Numbered from the stretch's first letter, positions 47,541 to 57,665 are shown. The stretch is DNA of 64,000 nt from Nonomuraea sp. SYSU D8015 (GCF_008065375.1 NZ_VJYI01000023.1:62001-126000), one strand, 5' to 3'. Translations and numbers: made by a program. The notes: generated by a model from the sequence alone, not told the origin.

Positions 47541-47552
47541 GTGATCGTTCAC
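47541..47552. promoter_or_regulatory. LacI operator variant GTGATCGTTCAC
   Basis: A 12-bp dyad with one mismatched pair, 24 bp centre to centre from the perfect site at 47564-47577; probably a double operator before the beta-galactosidase unit. Confidence 0.65.
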
Positions 47553-47563
47553 TATTTTGTCCG

Positions 47564-47577
47564 AGTGAACGTTCACT
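47564..47577. promoter_or_regulatory. LacI operator AGTGAACGTTCACT
   Basis: Perfect 14-bp palindrome, identical to 58846-58859 and sharing its 12-bp core with 50411-50424. It controls the unit containing the small lipoprotein-like ORF and the GH42 gene. Confidence 0.85.
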
Positions 47578-47754
47578 AGATGGCGTTCACGTTTACCTTG
47601 ACATCAACTTCAGCGCAGGTGCTCGCGTTGCGAGCCGGCTCCATCGCCCGAATACGACCGCGCGGCGCCGCACCCTATCCCGGAACGCGACCGCACGGCG
47701 TGCCCTCCCGCAGGTAACGCCCTCGCCTGTCGCCATCGGCGGCGAAGGAGGACA

Positions 47755-48039
47755 ATGAGACACGGACTTCGCCCGACCCCACGTGCGGGCTTGCTCACCC
47801 TCGGACTGATCATCGCTTTGGGCTTGGTCACGAGGTGTGCTGGAGGCGGCGCATCCGAAATCACCGTTCAGCCGGAGGACTCCGCGTACCACGACTACTT
47901 CGACAAGCTGTCGACGAGCGCCGCGTCCGCTTCCCGACGTCACGCAGGTCGCCGATGCCCTCCCCACCGCCGATCTCCCCGTGACGTCGCTCCTCGCGGA
48001 CCCGACAAAGGAGACGCCCTGTGTCCCACCTCCCAATGA
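47755..48039 (+). CDS. Short secreted/lipoprotein-like ORF, possibly decayed
   Basis: 94 residues with a GGAGGA ribosome site before ATG MRHGLRPTPRAGLLTLGLII. The hydrophobic segment and RCAGGGASEI look like a weak lipoprotein signal, as in sugar-binding proteins. After about residue 62 the neighbouring frame (LPDVTQVADALPTADLPVTS) reads more protein-like, suggesting a frameshift. It overlaps the GH42 start. It may be a leftover of a solute-binding protein or a leader for the beta-galactosidase gene. Confidence 0.4.
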   Translation: MRHGLRPTPRAGLLTLGLIIALGLVTRCAGGGASEITVQPEDSAYHDYFDKLSTSAASASRRHAGRRCPPHRRSPRDVAPRGPDKGDALCPTSQ

Positions 48040-50066
48040 ACACCTTTCGTGACCGACTGTCCGGCATCCTCTATGGCGGGGACTACAACCCTGAGCAGTG
48101 GCCGAGGAGTATGTGGCACGAGGACGTCGAGCTGATGCGCGCCGCAAACGTACGGCTCGTGAGCCTCGGCGTCTTCTCCTGGTCGGCGCTCGAACCCGCC
48201 GACGGCACCTTCGAGTTCGGCTGGCTCGACGAGATCATGGACCTTCTCTGGTCGAACGGCATCGCCGTGAACCTCGCCACGCCCAACGCTTCGCCGCCGC
48301 CGTGGCTCGCGGAGGACTTCCCCGAGACGCTGATGGTCGAGCGCAACGGTGTCCGCGTCGGCGTGGGCAGCCGCGGACACTTTTGCCCATCCTCCGAGGT
48401 GTACCGAGACCGGAGCCGGCGCATGGCGCGCATGCTCGCCGAGCGCTATCGCGACCACCCGGCACTCGCCATGTGGCACATCGGCAACGAGTACCACTCG
48501 CACTGCTTCTGCGACGTGTGTGATGACCGGTTCCGGGGCTGGCTTCAGGACAAGTACCAGTCGCTCGAGGAGCTCAACCGGCGCTGGGGAACCTCGATGT
48601 GGAGCCAGCGCTACAGCGACTGGGCGCAAGTCCACCTGCCCAAACCGGTCCGAGGCTGGGTGAACCCCGCGCGCGAGCTGGACTTCGCCCGCTTCAACTC
48701 CGACATCCAGCTCGAACTCTTCACGCGCGAACGCGACCTGCTCAAGTCCATCACGCCCCACGTGCCGACGACGACCAACTTCATGCAGTTCTTCCGGCTG
48801 AACGACTACCGCCGATGGGCGGAGGAACTCGACGTCGTCGCCCTCGACATCTATCCGAACCCAGCCGACCCGGCGGGACTGGCGAAGGCCGCCCTGCAGT
48901 ACGACCTGATGCGATCCCTGCGTGCCGGACAACCGTGGATGCTGATGGAACAGGCTGCCGGAGCCGTCAGCCAGTGGCCGATCAACCTGGTCAAGCAGCC
49001 CGGACGAATGCGGCTCGGGTCATATCAGACGGTGGCGCACGGCGCCGACGCGGTCATGTTCTTCCAATGGCGCGCATCGCGCTTCGGCCAGGAGAAGTTC
49101 CACTCCGCCATGCTTCCGCACGGGGGCCAGAACACCCGCATTTGGCAGGAAGTGCTCGCGCTCGGCGACGAACTGACCCGCATCGCGGACGTGGCGACCG
49201 CCCGCACCCACGCCGAGGTCGCCATCGTCTGGGACTGGGAGAACTGGTGGGCGGTCGAGGGCTGCGCGCACCCGGACAACACCTACAACTACGCCGACGT
49301 CGTGAGCAGCCACTATCAGGCCCTGTGGAACGCGCAGGTGGCGGTGGACGTCGTGACCCTGTCGGCGGATCTGTCGCGCTACCGCGTACTCATCGTGCCC
49401 AACCAATACATGATGAACGAGGCCCAGCAAGCCGCCGTGCGCCTCTTCGTCGAGAACGGAGGACACGCGCTCATCTCCTACTTCTCCGGCATCGTCGACG
49501 ACGATGACCACGTCCTTCCCAACGGCTATCCCGGCGGCCTCCGGGAGGTCATCGGAGCACACGTCCGCGACTTCTCCCCGTTGACGCCGGACGACTCGGT
49601 GGCCGTACGAGCCGTCGCGGAGCAGTCGCTCGTGGACGACGCCTTCGCCGCCACCGCAACCCGATGGCAGGACGATCTGATCACCGAATCAGCGCGTGCC
49701 GTCGCCGTGTACACGGCCGGCTACCTCGCCGGTCAGCCGGCCGTCGTCGACAACGCTCTCGGCGCGGGGCGCGCGGTCTATCTCGGTGCGCGCCTCGATC
49801 AGCCCGCTCTCGACTCTCTCATACGCGCCGTCCTCGACCGTGCGGGCATCCACCCCGTCCACGCGGCGCCCGCCGGAGTGGAAGTCACAGAACGCCGCAC
49901 CGCCGACCGCAGATTCCTGTTCCTGCTCAACCACGGCCAGGACAAGGCGACCGTGCGCCTCGACAGGCGCGGGGTCGAGCTGCTGACGGGACAGGTTGTC
50001 GATGTCGGTCACGAAGTCGTTCTGGAGCCGGCCGGCGTCGTGATCGTGGAAAGCACGCTTGCCTAG
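48021..50066 (+). CDS. GH42 beta-galactosidase
   Basis: 681 residues from a GTG with AAAGGAG six bases upstream; an ATG five codons later is possible. The start GILYGGDYNPEQWPRSMWHE is a GH42 signature. The acid/base Glu lies in MWHIGNEYHSHCFC (about 155) and the nucleophile Glu in WMLMEQAAGAVSQWP (about 315). A trimerisation domain (about 385-600) with TLSADLSRYRVLIVPNQYMM and a small C-terminal beta domain follow, as usual. There is no signal peptide, so it cleaves beta-galactosides brought into the cell by the adjacent ABC transporter. It is preceded by two copies of the LacI operator. Confidence 0.95.
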   Translation: MSHLPMNTFRDRLSGILYGGDYNPEQWPRSMWHEDVELMRAANVRLVSLGVFSWSALEPADGTFEFGWLDEIMDLLWSNGIAVNLATPNASPPPWLAEDFPETLMVERNGVRVGVGSRGHFCPSSEVYRDRSRRMARMLAERYRDHPALAMWHIGNEYHSHCFCDVCDDRFRGWLQDKYQSLEELNRRWGTSMWSQRYSDWAQVHLPKPVRGWVNPARELDFARFNSDIQLELFTRERDLLKSITPHVPTTTNFMQFFRLNDYRRWAEELDVVALDIYPNPADPAGLAKAALQYDLMRSLRAGQPWMLMEQAAGAVSQWPINLVKQPGRMRLGSYQTVAHGADAVMFFQWRASRFGQEKFHSAMLPHGGQNTRIWQEVLALGDELTRIADVATARTHAEVAIVWDWENWWAVEGCAHPDNTYNYADVVSSHYQALWNAQVAVDVVTLSADLSRYRVLIVPNQYMMNEAQQAAVRLFVENGGHALISYFSGIVDDDDHVLPNGYPGGLREVIGAHVRDFSPLTPDDSVAVRAVAEQSLVDDAFAATATRWQDDLITESARAVAVYTAGYLAGQPAVVDNALGAGRAVYLGARLDQPALDSLIRAVLDRAGIHPVHAAPAGVEVTERRTADRRFLFLLNHGQDKATVRLDRRGVELLTGQVVDVGHEVVLEPAGVVIVESTLA

Positions 50067-50107
50067 GCGATCGCTGTCCGGTCTGGGACCTCAGCACCGC
50101 CTGCGAA

Positions 50108-50179
50108 GCGCATCCGAACGAAAAGTCTCACGGCAGGCCGATGAACTCTGCCCGCCAACGAGACTTCGTTCGGATGCGC
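50108..50179. repeat. Long inverted repeat after GH42
   Basis: Left arm 50108-50129 and right arm 50160-50179 pair over 20 bp with a 2-base bulge (AA) in the left arm; the loop is 30 bases. The stem is GCGCATCCGAACGAA-type, AT-poor and without a T-run. It may be a strong terminator of the GH42 gene or a miniature mobile-element relic. Confidence 0.6.
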
Positions 50180-50410
50180 GTCATGCCCCGAACCCGTCGG
50201 CGCCGTGTCCCCCGAGGCAGTGGATCTTCTGACGCCGGGAGCGGCAACGATCGGCGACAAGCTCTTCACCTGCCGCCCTACGGCGTGGCCCTGCCGAGGC
50301 CGGCTCAGGCCCGGACCAGCGGGTCCTGAGCACCGCCACAATCGCCGCCCACGGCCCTCACTCCTCGCCCACCAAAAAGTGATCGATCACATTACGCGTA
50401 TTGACCCATA

Positions 50411-50424
50411 GGTGAACGTTCACT
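50411..50424. promoter_or_regulatory. LacI operator GGTGAACGTTCACT
   Basis: Same 12-bp palindrome core GTGAACGTTCAC as 47564-47577 and 58846-58859. It is 128 bp upstream of the solute-binding protein gene and controls the ABC transporter unit. Confidence 0.85.
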
Positions 50425-50551
50425 ACCCTCAACGCAACCGCGTCGCCACAAGCGGTGAGCGGGCCGCTTTCTGCAGCTCAACCGCACCGGCACGCGCACG
50501 CTGCCGCCACTTCTCCTCGTCCCGACGCCTCCAAGTCCAGGGAGTTGGACC

Positions 50552-52672
50552 ATGAGCCAAATCAGCCGACGCCACTTGCTGCGCACCGCCGCGGCCGCCG
50601 CCGGCGGCGTGATGCTCGCCGCGTGCACCAGCGGTCGCCCTGACAAGCCCGCCACGACGTCCCCAGGCGCCGGCTCGGACCTGAAGGGCGACGTGACCAA
50701 GGCACTGGCGCGCCCGGCGAAGATCCAGGAGTCGCCCGCGCTGACGGGCAAAGGTCTGCCGCCCGTCGAGCAGCGCATCCCCGCGAACCCCTACGTCATC
50801 CCGCACCGCTGGACGAGTGGGGGCAAGTACGGAGGAAAGCTGAAGATGCTCGCCTTCGGCGCCACGGGCGCTGCCAACGCCAACTCGATCGCCGAATTCT
50901 TCTACGGCCACTCGCCCCTGCGCTTCCTCAACGACGGCCTGGACGTCGGCCCCGGTCTCGCCGACCAGTGGAGTGCCAACGACGACGCGTCCGAGTGGAC
51001 CGTCCACTTCCGCGAGGGCCTCAAGTGGTCCGACGGCGAACCCTTCACCGTGGACGACATCCTGTTCTGGTGGGAGGACATGGTCCTGCCCGGCTACAAC
51101 GCGCAGACGCCGCCGCCGTCGAACATCTCCGGCACGGGCACCGCGGTGAAGATGACCAAGGTGGATGACCATACGCTGAAGTTCACCTGGGACACCCCGC
51201 AGCCGCTCTTCCCCGAGCAACTGGCCACCTATGTCAACGGAGGCCTGGGCCGGAACGGCCCCACCTGGGTGCTGCCGAAGCACTACCTCAAGCAGTTCCA
51301 CCCCAAGTACAACACGAAGGTCCCCAAGGACTGGGACACGCCGGGCGGTCTGTGGGAGCAGAAGGCCGACTGGAAGCGCAACCCCGACTGCCCCACGCTC
51401 ACCGGCTACCGGTGCAAGTCCTTCGACAACAACACCGGCATCGTCCTCGAGCGCAACCCGTACTACTGGGTCGTCAACACCAACGGCGACCAGCTGCCCT
51501 ACATCGACGAGATCAGCTTCTCGCTGCAGACCAACGCCGAGGCGCTCAAGCTCAAGATCCAGCAGGGTGCGGTCGACTACTGCCAGGGCTTGTTCAATCA
51601 GGTCAGCCTCGCCGACGTGTCCACGCTCTCCCGGCACAAGGACAGCGGCCACTACGACATCCTGCTGTGGAACACCGGGGACGGCACCGGCTCGATCTTC
51701 TTCTTCAACTACGACTACATCGCCAAGGACGAGAAGTACGGCAAGCTCATCCGCGACAAGCGCTTCCGCCAGGCCGTCTCGCTCGGCTGGGATCGTAAGG
51801 CCACCCGCAAGAACCTGTACTTCAACCAGGGCGAGCTCACCACCGGCACCATCGGGCCCGGCACGGCCGAGTTCCATGCGCAGCCGGACGGCCCGAAGCT
51901 GTACCAGCAGTGGCGCGACTCCTACCTCGGCCCCGACCCCGAGAAGGCCAAGGCACTGCTGGCGGAGATCGGCCTGAAGGACACCGACGGCGACGGCTAC
52001 GTGGAGTTCCCCGACGGCGCACCCCTGACGATCCAGGTCCCCTACTCCGCCGACATCTCCAAGCCGGAGGCCGACAAGGACGAGCAGCTCGTCGCCGACA
52101 TGAAGAAGATCGGGCTGCACATGAAGCGCGTCCCGATGTCGCCGGCCGCCTTCGGCGAGCAGTGGACGGCAGGGCAGCTGATGTCCCACACCAACTGGGG
52201 CAACGCCAACGGCACCTCGATCATGGTGGTGCCGAACTGGCTGGTCCCGGTGAACACCCAGTACTGGGCCCCGCTGGAGGCCGCCTGGTACGCCAACAGC
52301 GCGAGCGGCAAGAACAAGGAGGAGCTGGACCTCGCGCCCATCAAGCGGCATCCCCCGCGTATGGAGCCCGAGCCGGGCGACCCAGTCGAGAAGCTCACCA
52401 GCCTGTACAAACAAGCCAAGACCGAAGCAGATCCGGTCAAGCGCAACCAGCTGGTCTGGCAGATGTTCAAGATTCACATTGAGGACGGGCCGTTCTTCAT
52501 GGGCTCCACGGCCAACTTCCCCGAAGTGATCGTCAAGAACCGGGACCTCGCCAACGTCCCCGGCCCGAAGAACCTCGCCCTCGGCGGCATCACCGGCCCC
52601 TGGCACATCCCCGCCCCGGCCACCTACGACCCCGAGTGCTGGTACTGGACGAACCCGGAGAAGCACGCGTGA
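50552..52672 (+). CDS. ABC transporter substrate-binding lipoprotein, family 5
   Basis: 706 residues, large for the family. Start MSQISRRHLLRTAAAAAGGV MLAACTSG combines a twin-arginine motif and a lipobox (LAAC), so it is probably a Tat-exported lipoprotein. The SBP_bac_5 fold is clear: LADQWSANDDASEWTVHFRE, GLKWSDGEPFTVDDILFWWE, and late SLGWDRKATRKNLYF. Family 5 binding proteins carry peptides but also oligosaccharides in several bacteria. The operator shared with the beta-galactosidase unit and the neighbouring glycoside hydrolases favour an oligosaccharide ligand here (inference). Confidence 0.93.
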   Translation: MSQISRRHLLRTAAAAAGGVMLAACTSGRPDKPATTSPGAGSDLKGDVTKALARPAKIQESPALTGKGLPPVEQRIPANPYVIPHRWTSGGKYGGKLKMLAFGATGAANANSIAEFFYGHSPLRFLNDGLDVGPGLADQWSANDDASEWTVHFREGLKWSDGEPFTVDDILFWWEDMVLPGYNAQTPPPSNISGTGTAVKMTKVDDHTLKFTWDTPQPLFPEQLATYVNGGLGRNGPTWVLPKHYLKQFHPKYNTKVPKDWDTPGGLWEQKADWKRNPDCPTLTGYRCKSFDNNTGIVLERNPYYWVVNTNGDQLPYIDEISFSLQTNAEALKLKIQQGAVDYCQGLFNQVSLADVSTLSRHKDSGHYDILLWNTGDGTGSIFFFNYDYIAKDEKYGKLIRDKRFRQAVSLGWDRKATRKNLYFNQGELTTGTIGPGTAEFHAQPDGPKLYQQWRDSYLGPDPEKAKALLAEIGLKDTDGDGYVEFPDGAPLTIQVPYSADISKPEADKDEQLVADMKKIGLHMKRVPMSPAAFGEQWTAGQLMSHTNWGNANGTSIMVVPNWLVPVNTQYWAPLEAAWYANSASGKNKEELDLAPIKRHPPRMEPEPGDPVEKLTSLYKQAKTEADPVKRNQLVWQMFKIHIEDGPFFMGSTANFPEVIVKNRDLANVPGPKNLALGGITGPWHIPAPATYDPECWYWTNPEKHA

Positions 52673-52718
52673 GCGCATCCAGCGGGGACGGGCCGGCCGT
52701 CACCTCCGGGAAAGCCGC

Positions 52719-53705
52719 ATGCTGATCGTGGTCGCCCGCCGCGCCGTCTACATGATCGTGACGCTCGCCGTCGTGTCCGTGCTCAGTTTCGCCATCATCG
52801 CCGCGCCGCCCGGCAGTGCTCTCTCGCAGAAGATCTCCCAGCTGCAGTCGCAGGGCGGGGAGGTGACCGAGGCGCAGATCGCCGCGCTGAAGGAGCAGTA
52901 CGGCGTCGACGAATCCTGGTTCACCCAGTACGGGAAGTGGATATCCGGCTTCTGGCACGGCGACTTCGGGTTCTCCTTCACTCTCAACGAACCCGTCGGT
53001 TCCCTCATCTGGAGCCGGCTCGGACTCTCGCTGCTGCTCAGCATCGGGGCCCTGCTCATCGCCTGGGGCTTGTCGATCCCGCTCGGGGTCTACTCCGCCA
53101 CGCACCGGCGCTCGCTGCCCGACAACGTCATCACGGTGATCCAGTTCGTCGGAGTCGCCATCCCGGAATTCCTGTTCGCGCTCGTGGTCATGACCCTCGC
53201 CGCCAACTACCTCGGCGCGGACGTCGGCGGGCTCTTCTCCAGCCAGTACGAGAACGCCCCGTGGAGCTGGGCCAAGTTCACCGATCTGCTCGAACATCTC
53301 TGGATCCCGCTGGTGGTGATCGCGGCCGGCTCGACCGCCTGGCTGACCCGCGTCATGCGCGCCAATCTGCTCGACGTTCTCAACAACCAGTACGTGCAGA
53401 CCGCGCGGGCCAAGGGGGTTTCGGAGCGCAAGGTGATCTGGAAGCACGCGGTGCGCAACTCGCTGCACCCGCTGGTGATGACCTTCGGCACCACCTTCCC
53501 CGTGCTGATCTCCGGCGAGGCGATCGTGTCGATCGTCCTCAACCTGCCGACCATCGGGCCGCTGCTGGTCAACTCACTGCTCAACAAGGACATGTACGTC
53601 GCGGGCACCATCTTGCTCATGCTCTCGGCCCTGCTGGTGATCGGCAATTTCGTCGCCGATCTCCTGCTCACCGTGATCGACCCCCGCATCCGGGTCGGAG
53701 AGTGA
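52719..53705 (+). CDS. ABC transporter permease 1 (DppB/OppB type)
   Basis: 328 residues with six hydrophobic segments. The first helix VVARRAVYMIVTLAVVSVLS and the long periplasmic loop after it are typical of DppB. The EAA loop near 235 includes YVQTARAKGVSERKVIWKHA, which docks on the ATPases. It lies 46 bp after the binding-protein gene and 6 bp before permease 2. Confidence 0.94.
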   Translation: MLIVVARRAVYMIVTLAVVSVLSFAIIAAPPGSALSQKISQLQSQGGEVTEAQIAALKEQYGVDESWFTQYGKWISGFWHGDFGFSFTLNEPVGSLIWSRLGLSLLLSIGALLIAWGLSIPLGVYSATHRRSLPDNVITVIQFVGVAIPEFLFALVVMTLAANYLGADVGGLFSSQYENAPWSWAKFTDLLEHLWIPLVVIAAGSTAWLTRVMRANLLDVLNNQYVQTARAKGVSERKVIWKHAVRNSLHPLVMTFGTTFPVLISGEAIVSIVLNLPTIGPLLVNSLLNKDMYVAGTILLMLSALLVIGNFVADLLLTVIDPRIRVGE

Positions 53706-53711
53706 TCGGAG

Positions 53712-54839
53712 ATGACGACAACGCCACCGCCTCCCGTCACGGAGCCCCCCGCCCCCTCCGCGCTCGCCGACGCCGGCAACGGGGCGGCCACCCTGCCGCA
53801 GTGGCGGCTCATGTTGCGCCGCTTCCTCAAGAACCGCCTCGCGGTGGCCAGTTCGGTCGTGCTCGTGGTGCTCTACGTGTGCGCGATCCTGGCCCCTTTC
53901 CTCTCCCCCAACCCCTACGACCAGCAGAACGTCGACCTGAAGAACGCATCCCCGACGGCCGTCATCTGGTCCGGCGGACCGGCGATCTGCAGCCGCGAGC
54001 AACAGCTCGACACCGAGACCTTCACCTACGAATACCGCAGCGACTGCAGCAAGCCCGTACCGCTGCGGTTCTTCGGCAAGGGGTACGAGTACAAGCTGTT
54101 CGGCCTGATCCCGACCGACCGGCACCTCGTGACGGTGGACAAACCGCACACACTGCTGATCTGGGGCGCCGACAGCGCCGGCCGGGACGTGTTCGCCCGC
54201 TCCATGCAGGGCGCGCGGGTGTCGCTCACCATCGGCCTGCTCGGCGTAGCCGTCGGCACCTTCCTCGGCGCGACGATCGGCACGATATCGGGGTACTTCC
54301 GGGGAGCCGTCGACACGCTGCTGCAGCGGTTCATCGAGCTGCTGATGTCGCTGCCCACGCTGCCGCTGTGGCTGGCGCTGGCCGCGATCCTGCCCCAGGA
54401 CATGTCCGTCACCAGCCGTTACTTCCTGATCACCCTCATCCTGTCACTGGTCGGCTGGGCGAGCCTCGCGCGGCAGATCCGCGGCAAGGTGATGTCGTAC
54501 GCGGCCAGCGACTACGTCGCCGCCGCCCGAATCGCCGGCTCCTCCAGCGCCCGCATCGTCTTCAGGCACCTGATACCGAACGCCTCCAGCCACATCGTCG
54601 CCACGGCGATGCTGGCGGTACCGGCCACGATCATCGCCGAGACGTCGCTGTCGTTCCTCGGCGTCGGCATGCTGCCGCCCGCCGTCAGCTGGGGCGTCCT
54701 GCTCTCGGACGCGCAGAACGTCGCGACCGTGCAGCAGTACCCGTGGCTGCTGATCCCGGCGGCCTTGGTGGTGCTCGCGGTGACCTGCTTCCAGTTGATC
54801 GGCGACGGGCTGCGCGACGCCGTCGACCCCTACGGATGA
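53712..54839 (+). CDS. ABC transporter permease 2 (DppC/OppC type)
   Basis: 375 residues, longer than a typical DppC. An N-terminal helix ([20 protein letters not shown]) is followed by an enlarged periplasmic loop of about 100 residues, then the core with [20 protein letters not shown] and the EAA motif [20 protein letters not shown]. Ends [17 protein letters not shown], a DppC hallmark. The stop overlaps an in-frame ATG (ATGA) that could start the following ATPase. Confidence 0.94.
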   Translation: MTTTPPPPVTEPPAPSALADAGNGAATLPQWRLMLRRFLKNRLAVASSVVLVVLYVCAILAPFLSPNPYDQQNVDLKNASPTAVIWSGGPAICSREQQLDTETFTYEYRSDCSKPVPLRFFGKGYEYKLFGLIPTDRHLVTVDKPHTLLIWGADSAGRDVFARSMQGARVSLTIGLLGVAVGTFLGATIGTISGYFRGAVDTLLQRFIELLMSLPTLPLWLALAAILPQDMSVTSRYFLITLILSLVGWASLARQIRGKVMSYAASDYVAAARIAGSSSARIVFRHLIPNASSHIVATAMLAVPATIIAETSLSFLGVGMLPPAVSWGVLLSDAQNVATVQQYPWLLIPAALVVLAVTCFQLIGDGLRDAVDPYG

Positions 54840-54904
54840 GGGGCACCGTGACACCCCGCGTGACAGGACCCGACCGACCCCCGACCGAGCCGGAGAACCG
54901 CACG

Positions 54905-56002
54905 ATGAGCCAGTCATACGCGGCAGAGGAAGGAACACCTGCCGCCGCCCCGGTGGAGGTGCCGCACGGCGCCGGAGACGCTGTGCTGTCCATCCGTGAC
55001 CTGGAAGTGGAGTTTCCTACCCAGCTGGGCGTGGTACGCGCGCTGAACGGCGTGACATTCGACGTTCCGCGGGGCAAGGTGCTGGGGATCGTCGGCGAGT
55101 CCGGCTGCGGCAAGAGCGTGACGGCCCGGGCGATCCTGCAGATCATCGAGAAGCCGGGGCGCATCACCGGCGGCAGCATCACGCTGCGCAGCGTGGGCGG
55201 GGAGACCGAGATCACCGGGCTCAGCCCGGACAGTGCGCGGATGCGCGAGCTGCGCGGCAGGGAGATCGCGATGATCTTCCAAGAGCCGATGAGCTCGCTC
55301 AACCCGGTGTACACCATCGGCGCCCAGATCGCCGAAGCCGTCCTCATCCATCAAACGCGGAACCGCGAGGAGGCGCACAAGCGCGCGGTGGAGATGCTGC
55401 GCCAGGTGGGCATGCCGCACCCCGAGGCGGCCGCCGCGTCCTACCCGCACCAGCTCTCCGGCGGCATGCGGCAGCGCGCCATGATCGCCATGGCACTCTC
55501 CTGCAACCCGACGGTGCTCATCGCCGACGAGCCCACCACCGCGCTGGACGTCACCACCGAGGCACAGATCCTCGAACTGATCCGGAACGTGCGCGACCGG
55601 GCCGGCATGTCGATCATGTTCATCACCCACAGCATGGGCGTGGTCGCCCAGCTCTGCGAGGAGGTGATCGTGATGTATCTGGGCCGGATCGTGGAGCGCG
55701 GCAGCGTCGACGACCTCTTCTACGACCCCAAGCACCCCTACACCCGGGCGCTGCTCCGCTCGATACCCCGCATCGGCCGCAACCGCAAGGCGCCGCTGGA
55801 GGTGATCGAGGGCTCTGTGCCCGATCCGCACACACGGGTGGCCGGCTGCCCGTTCCACCCCCGGTGCCCGGAGGCGATCCCAGGCCGCTGCGATACCACC
55901 GTCCCGGCCCTGAGCACCGCGGGACCGGGACACACCGTGCACTGCCATCTCTACCAAGGCGACGACGAGACCGGCCGGACCGAGCCGGGCGAGGACGCAT
56001 GA
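54905..56002 (+). CDS. ABC transporter ATPase 1 (DppD/OppD type)
   Basis: 365 residues from [13 protein letters not shown] with GGAG nine bases upstream; an ATG at 54836 coupled to the permease stop (23 codons earlier) is possible. Walker A GESGCGKS, signature LSGGMRQR and Walker [13 protein letters not shown] are intact. The oligopeptide/dipeptide C-terminal cysteine motif [15 protein letters not shown] is present and may bind a 4Fe-4S cluster as in DppD. ATG of the next gene overlaps the stop. Confidence 0.95.
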   Translation: MSQSYAAEEGTPAAAPVEVPHGAGDAVLSIRDLEVEFPTQLGVVRALNGVTFDVPRGKVLGIVGESGCGKSVTARAILQIIEKPGRITGGSITLRSVGGETEITGLSPDSARMRELRGREIAMIFQEPMSSLNPVYTIGAQIAEAVLIHQTRNREEAHKRAVEMLRQVGMPHPEAAAASYPHQLSGGMRQRAMIAMALSCNPTVLIADEPTTALDVTTEAQILELIRNVRDRAGMSIMFITHSMGVVAQLCEEVIVMYLGRIVERGSVDDLFYDPKHPYTRALLRSIPRIGRNRKAPLEVIEGSVPDPHTRVAGCPFHPRCPEAIPGRCDTTVPALSTAGPGHTVHCHLYQGDDETGRTEPGEDA

Positions 56003-57036
56003 ACGAACCACTGCTCGAAGTAACCGGCCTGCGCAAGCACTTCCCCATCCGCGGCGGCTTCCTGCGCCGCCGCGTCGGGGAGATCAAGGCGGTGGACGGG
56101 GTCGACCTGACGGTCCGCCGGGGCGAGACCGTCGCCCTGGTCGGCGAGTCCGGCTGCGGCAAGTCCACGACCGGGCGCACGATCCTCCGGCTGGAAGAGC
56201 CGACCGCCGGCGAGGTCGTCTTCCACCACCCCGGACGCGGCCCCGTCCGCCTCGAGTCCGCCGACGCCCGCATGCTGCGCGCGGTCCGCCCCCACCTCCA
56301 GATGATCTTCCAGGATCCGTTCGCCTCCCTGGACTCCCGGATGACCGTCGGCAGCATCATCGCCGAACCGCTCCTCATCAACAAGGCGGCCGCCGGGCGG
56401 GCGCTGAAGGACCACGTCGCGGAACTGCTCACCCTGGTCGGCCTGCGCCCCGAGCACGCGAACCGCTACCCGCACGCCTTCTCCGGCGGCCAGCGCCAGC
56501 GCATCGGCATCGCGCGGGCGATCGCCCTCAACCCGGATCTGATCGTATGCGACGAGGCGGTCTCCGCCCTGGACGTGTCCGTGCAGGCGCAGATCCTCAA
56601 CCTGCTGGAGGAGCTGCAGCGCCGACTGGGCCTGGCCTATCTCTTCATCAGCCACGACCTGGCGGCCGTCGAGCACATCGCCGACCGGGTGGTGGTGATG
56701 TACGTGGGACGGATCGTCGAGAGCGGACCGGTCGAGCAGCTCTACACCGCGCCGAAGCACCCGTACACCGAGGCGCTGCTGGCCGCCGTACCGCAGCCCG
56801 ACCCGCGGGTGCGAACCCGTCCGAAGCTGCTCACCGGCGACGTGCCGAGCCCCGCGAACCCGCCCAGCGGCTGCTACTTCCACCCACGCTGCCCCTACGC
56901 CCAGCCGGTCTGCGCCGCGGAGACCCCGCCGGTGCGTCAGGTCGGCGAAGACCACCGCTCGGCCTGCCACTTCGCCGGCGCGCTGCCGCTCGCGGGCGCC
57001 GCCGCGGCAGTGCCACCCGCACAGGCCACCTCGTGA
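55999..57036 (+). CDS. ABC transporter ATPase 2 (DppF/OppF type)
   Basis: 345 residues. Walker [13 protein letters not shown]-loop [19 protein letters not shown], signature [14 protein letters not shown], Walker [19 protein letters not shown] and the H-loop [10 protein letters not shown] are complete. C-terminal [14 protein letters not shown] is the family cysteine motif. It starts 4 bp within the DppD-type gene and ends 54 bp before a small unknown gene. Confidence 0.95.
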   Translation: MNEPLLEVTGLRKHFPIRGGFLRRRVGEIKAVDGVDLTVRRGETVALVGESGCGKSTTGRTILRLEEPTAGEVVFHHPGRGPVRLESADARMLRAVRPHLQMIFQDPFASLDSRMTVGSIIAEPLLINKAAAGRALKDHVAELLTLVGLRPEHANRYPHAFSGGQRQRIGIARAIALNPDLIVCDEAVSALDVSVQAQILNLLEELQRRLGLAYLFISHDLAAVEHIADRVVVMYVGRIVESGPVEQLYTAPKHPYTEALLAAVPQPDPRVRTRPKLLTGDVPSPANPPSGCYFHPRCPYAQPVCAAETPPVRQVGEDHRSACHFAGALPLAGAAAAVPPAQATS

Positions 57037-57089
57037 AGCTCAGCCAGTCCTCCCCGGCCCCGCGTCACCGGGCGTACGACAGGAGTGCC

Positions 57090-57665
57090 ATGACCGACGA
57101 CGTACCGCAGTTCACCGGCATCACCCGCTACCGCGACCCGCGGGGCCGGTTCTCGTTCCGCTACCCCTGGGACTGGCATACCGATCGCCTCGACCAGGAC
57201 CGCGAGGGGGTGATGCTCAGGCCCGACGCAGACGACCCGGACACCTATGTCGCCGCCTGGGTGAGCACGCTCCCGGCCGACGTGACCGTCGGCGACCTGC
57301 CCGAGCTGCGCGACGGCTTCGACGCCGGCCTGGCCACACTGCCGGAACGGGACGTTCTGGAAGCGCGCGAGGACACGGTGGGCGGGGCGGTGCAGGTGGA
57401 GCGCACCGCCACCTTCCGCGAGGGTGAACACATCCGGCAGCGCTGCATCCGGGCGCTGTATGCGGGCCGGATTCAGCTGGTCTTCGTGTATCAAGGTGCG
57501 ACGCGGGGAGCGTACGCGTACTGGCTTGCGATGGGCAACTATTGCTGGGCCACGCTCCAGCTCGCCGAAGAGATCTGGTACGGCGCGGATCCGGAACAGG
57601 GCCGGGCAGCGCCCGGTGCGCCCCATACGGCGGCGGCGTCGGGTGTACCGGGTCACGTGGCGTAA
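57090..57665 (+). CDS. Small unknown protein in the LacI regulon (PsbP/Mog1-like guess)
   Basis: 191 residues from ATG MTDDVPQFTGITRYRDPRGR with AGGAG five bases upstream; a GTG overlapping the DppF-type stop is the alternative. No signal peptide. The sequence around FSFRYPWDWHTDRLDQDREG, VMLRP, YVAAWVSTLP, and later EGEHIRQRCIRALYAGRIQL, VFVYQG looks like the alpha/beta/alpha layer of PsbP/Mog1-like proteins, in which a plain stretch near the start has F-R-Y-P-W. This is a guess from pattern. It is the last gene of the transporter operon and could be a companion of the transporter. Confidence 0.7.
   Translation: MTDDVPQFTGITRYRDPRGRFSFRYPWDWHTDRLDQDREGVMLRPDADDPDTYVAAWVSTLPADVTVGDLPELRDGFDAGLATLPERDVLEAREDTVGGAVQVERTATFREGEHIRQRCIRALYAGRIQLVFVYQGATRGAYAYWLAMGNYCWATLQLAEEIWYGADPEQGRAAPGAPHTAAASGVPGHVA

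Larger units (their letters stand above)
50067..50551. other. Intergenic: long inverted repeat and LacI operator
   Basis: About 480 bp without a gene. It contains a long stem-loop (50108-50179) and the operator at 50411-50424, 128 bp before the transporter's first gene. Open frames here have poor coding character. Confidence 0.6.

Noticed and set aside
50429-52678. 749-codon minus-strand open frame opposite the binding-protein gene
   Set aside because: It is the antisense of a clear SBP_bac_5 gene; composition is Gly/Val/Leu/Arg repeats typical of high-GC shadows.
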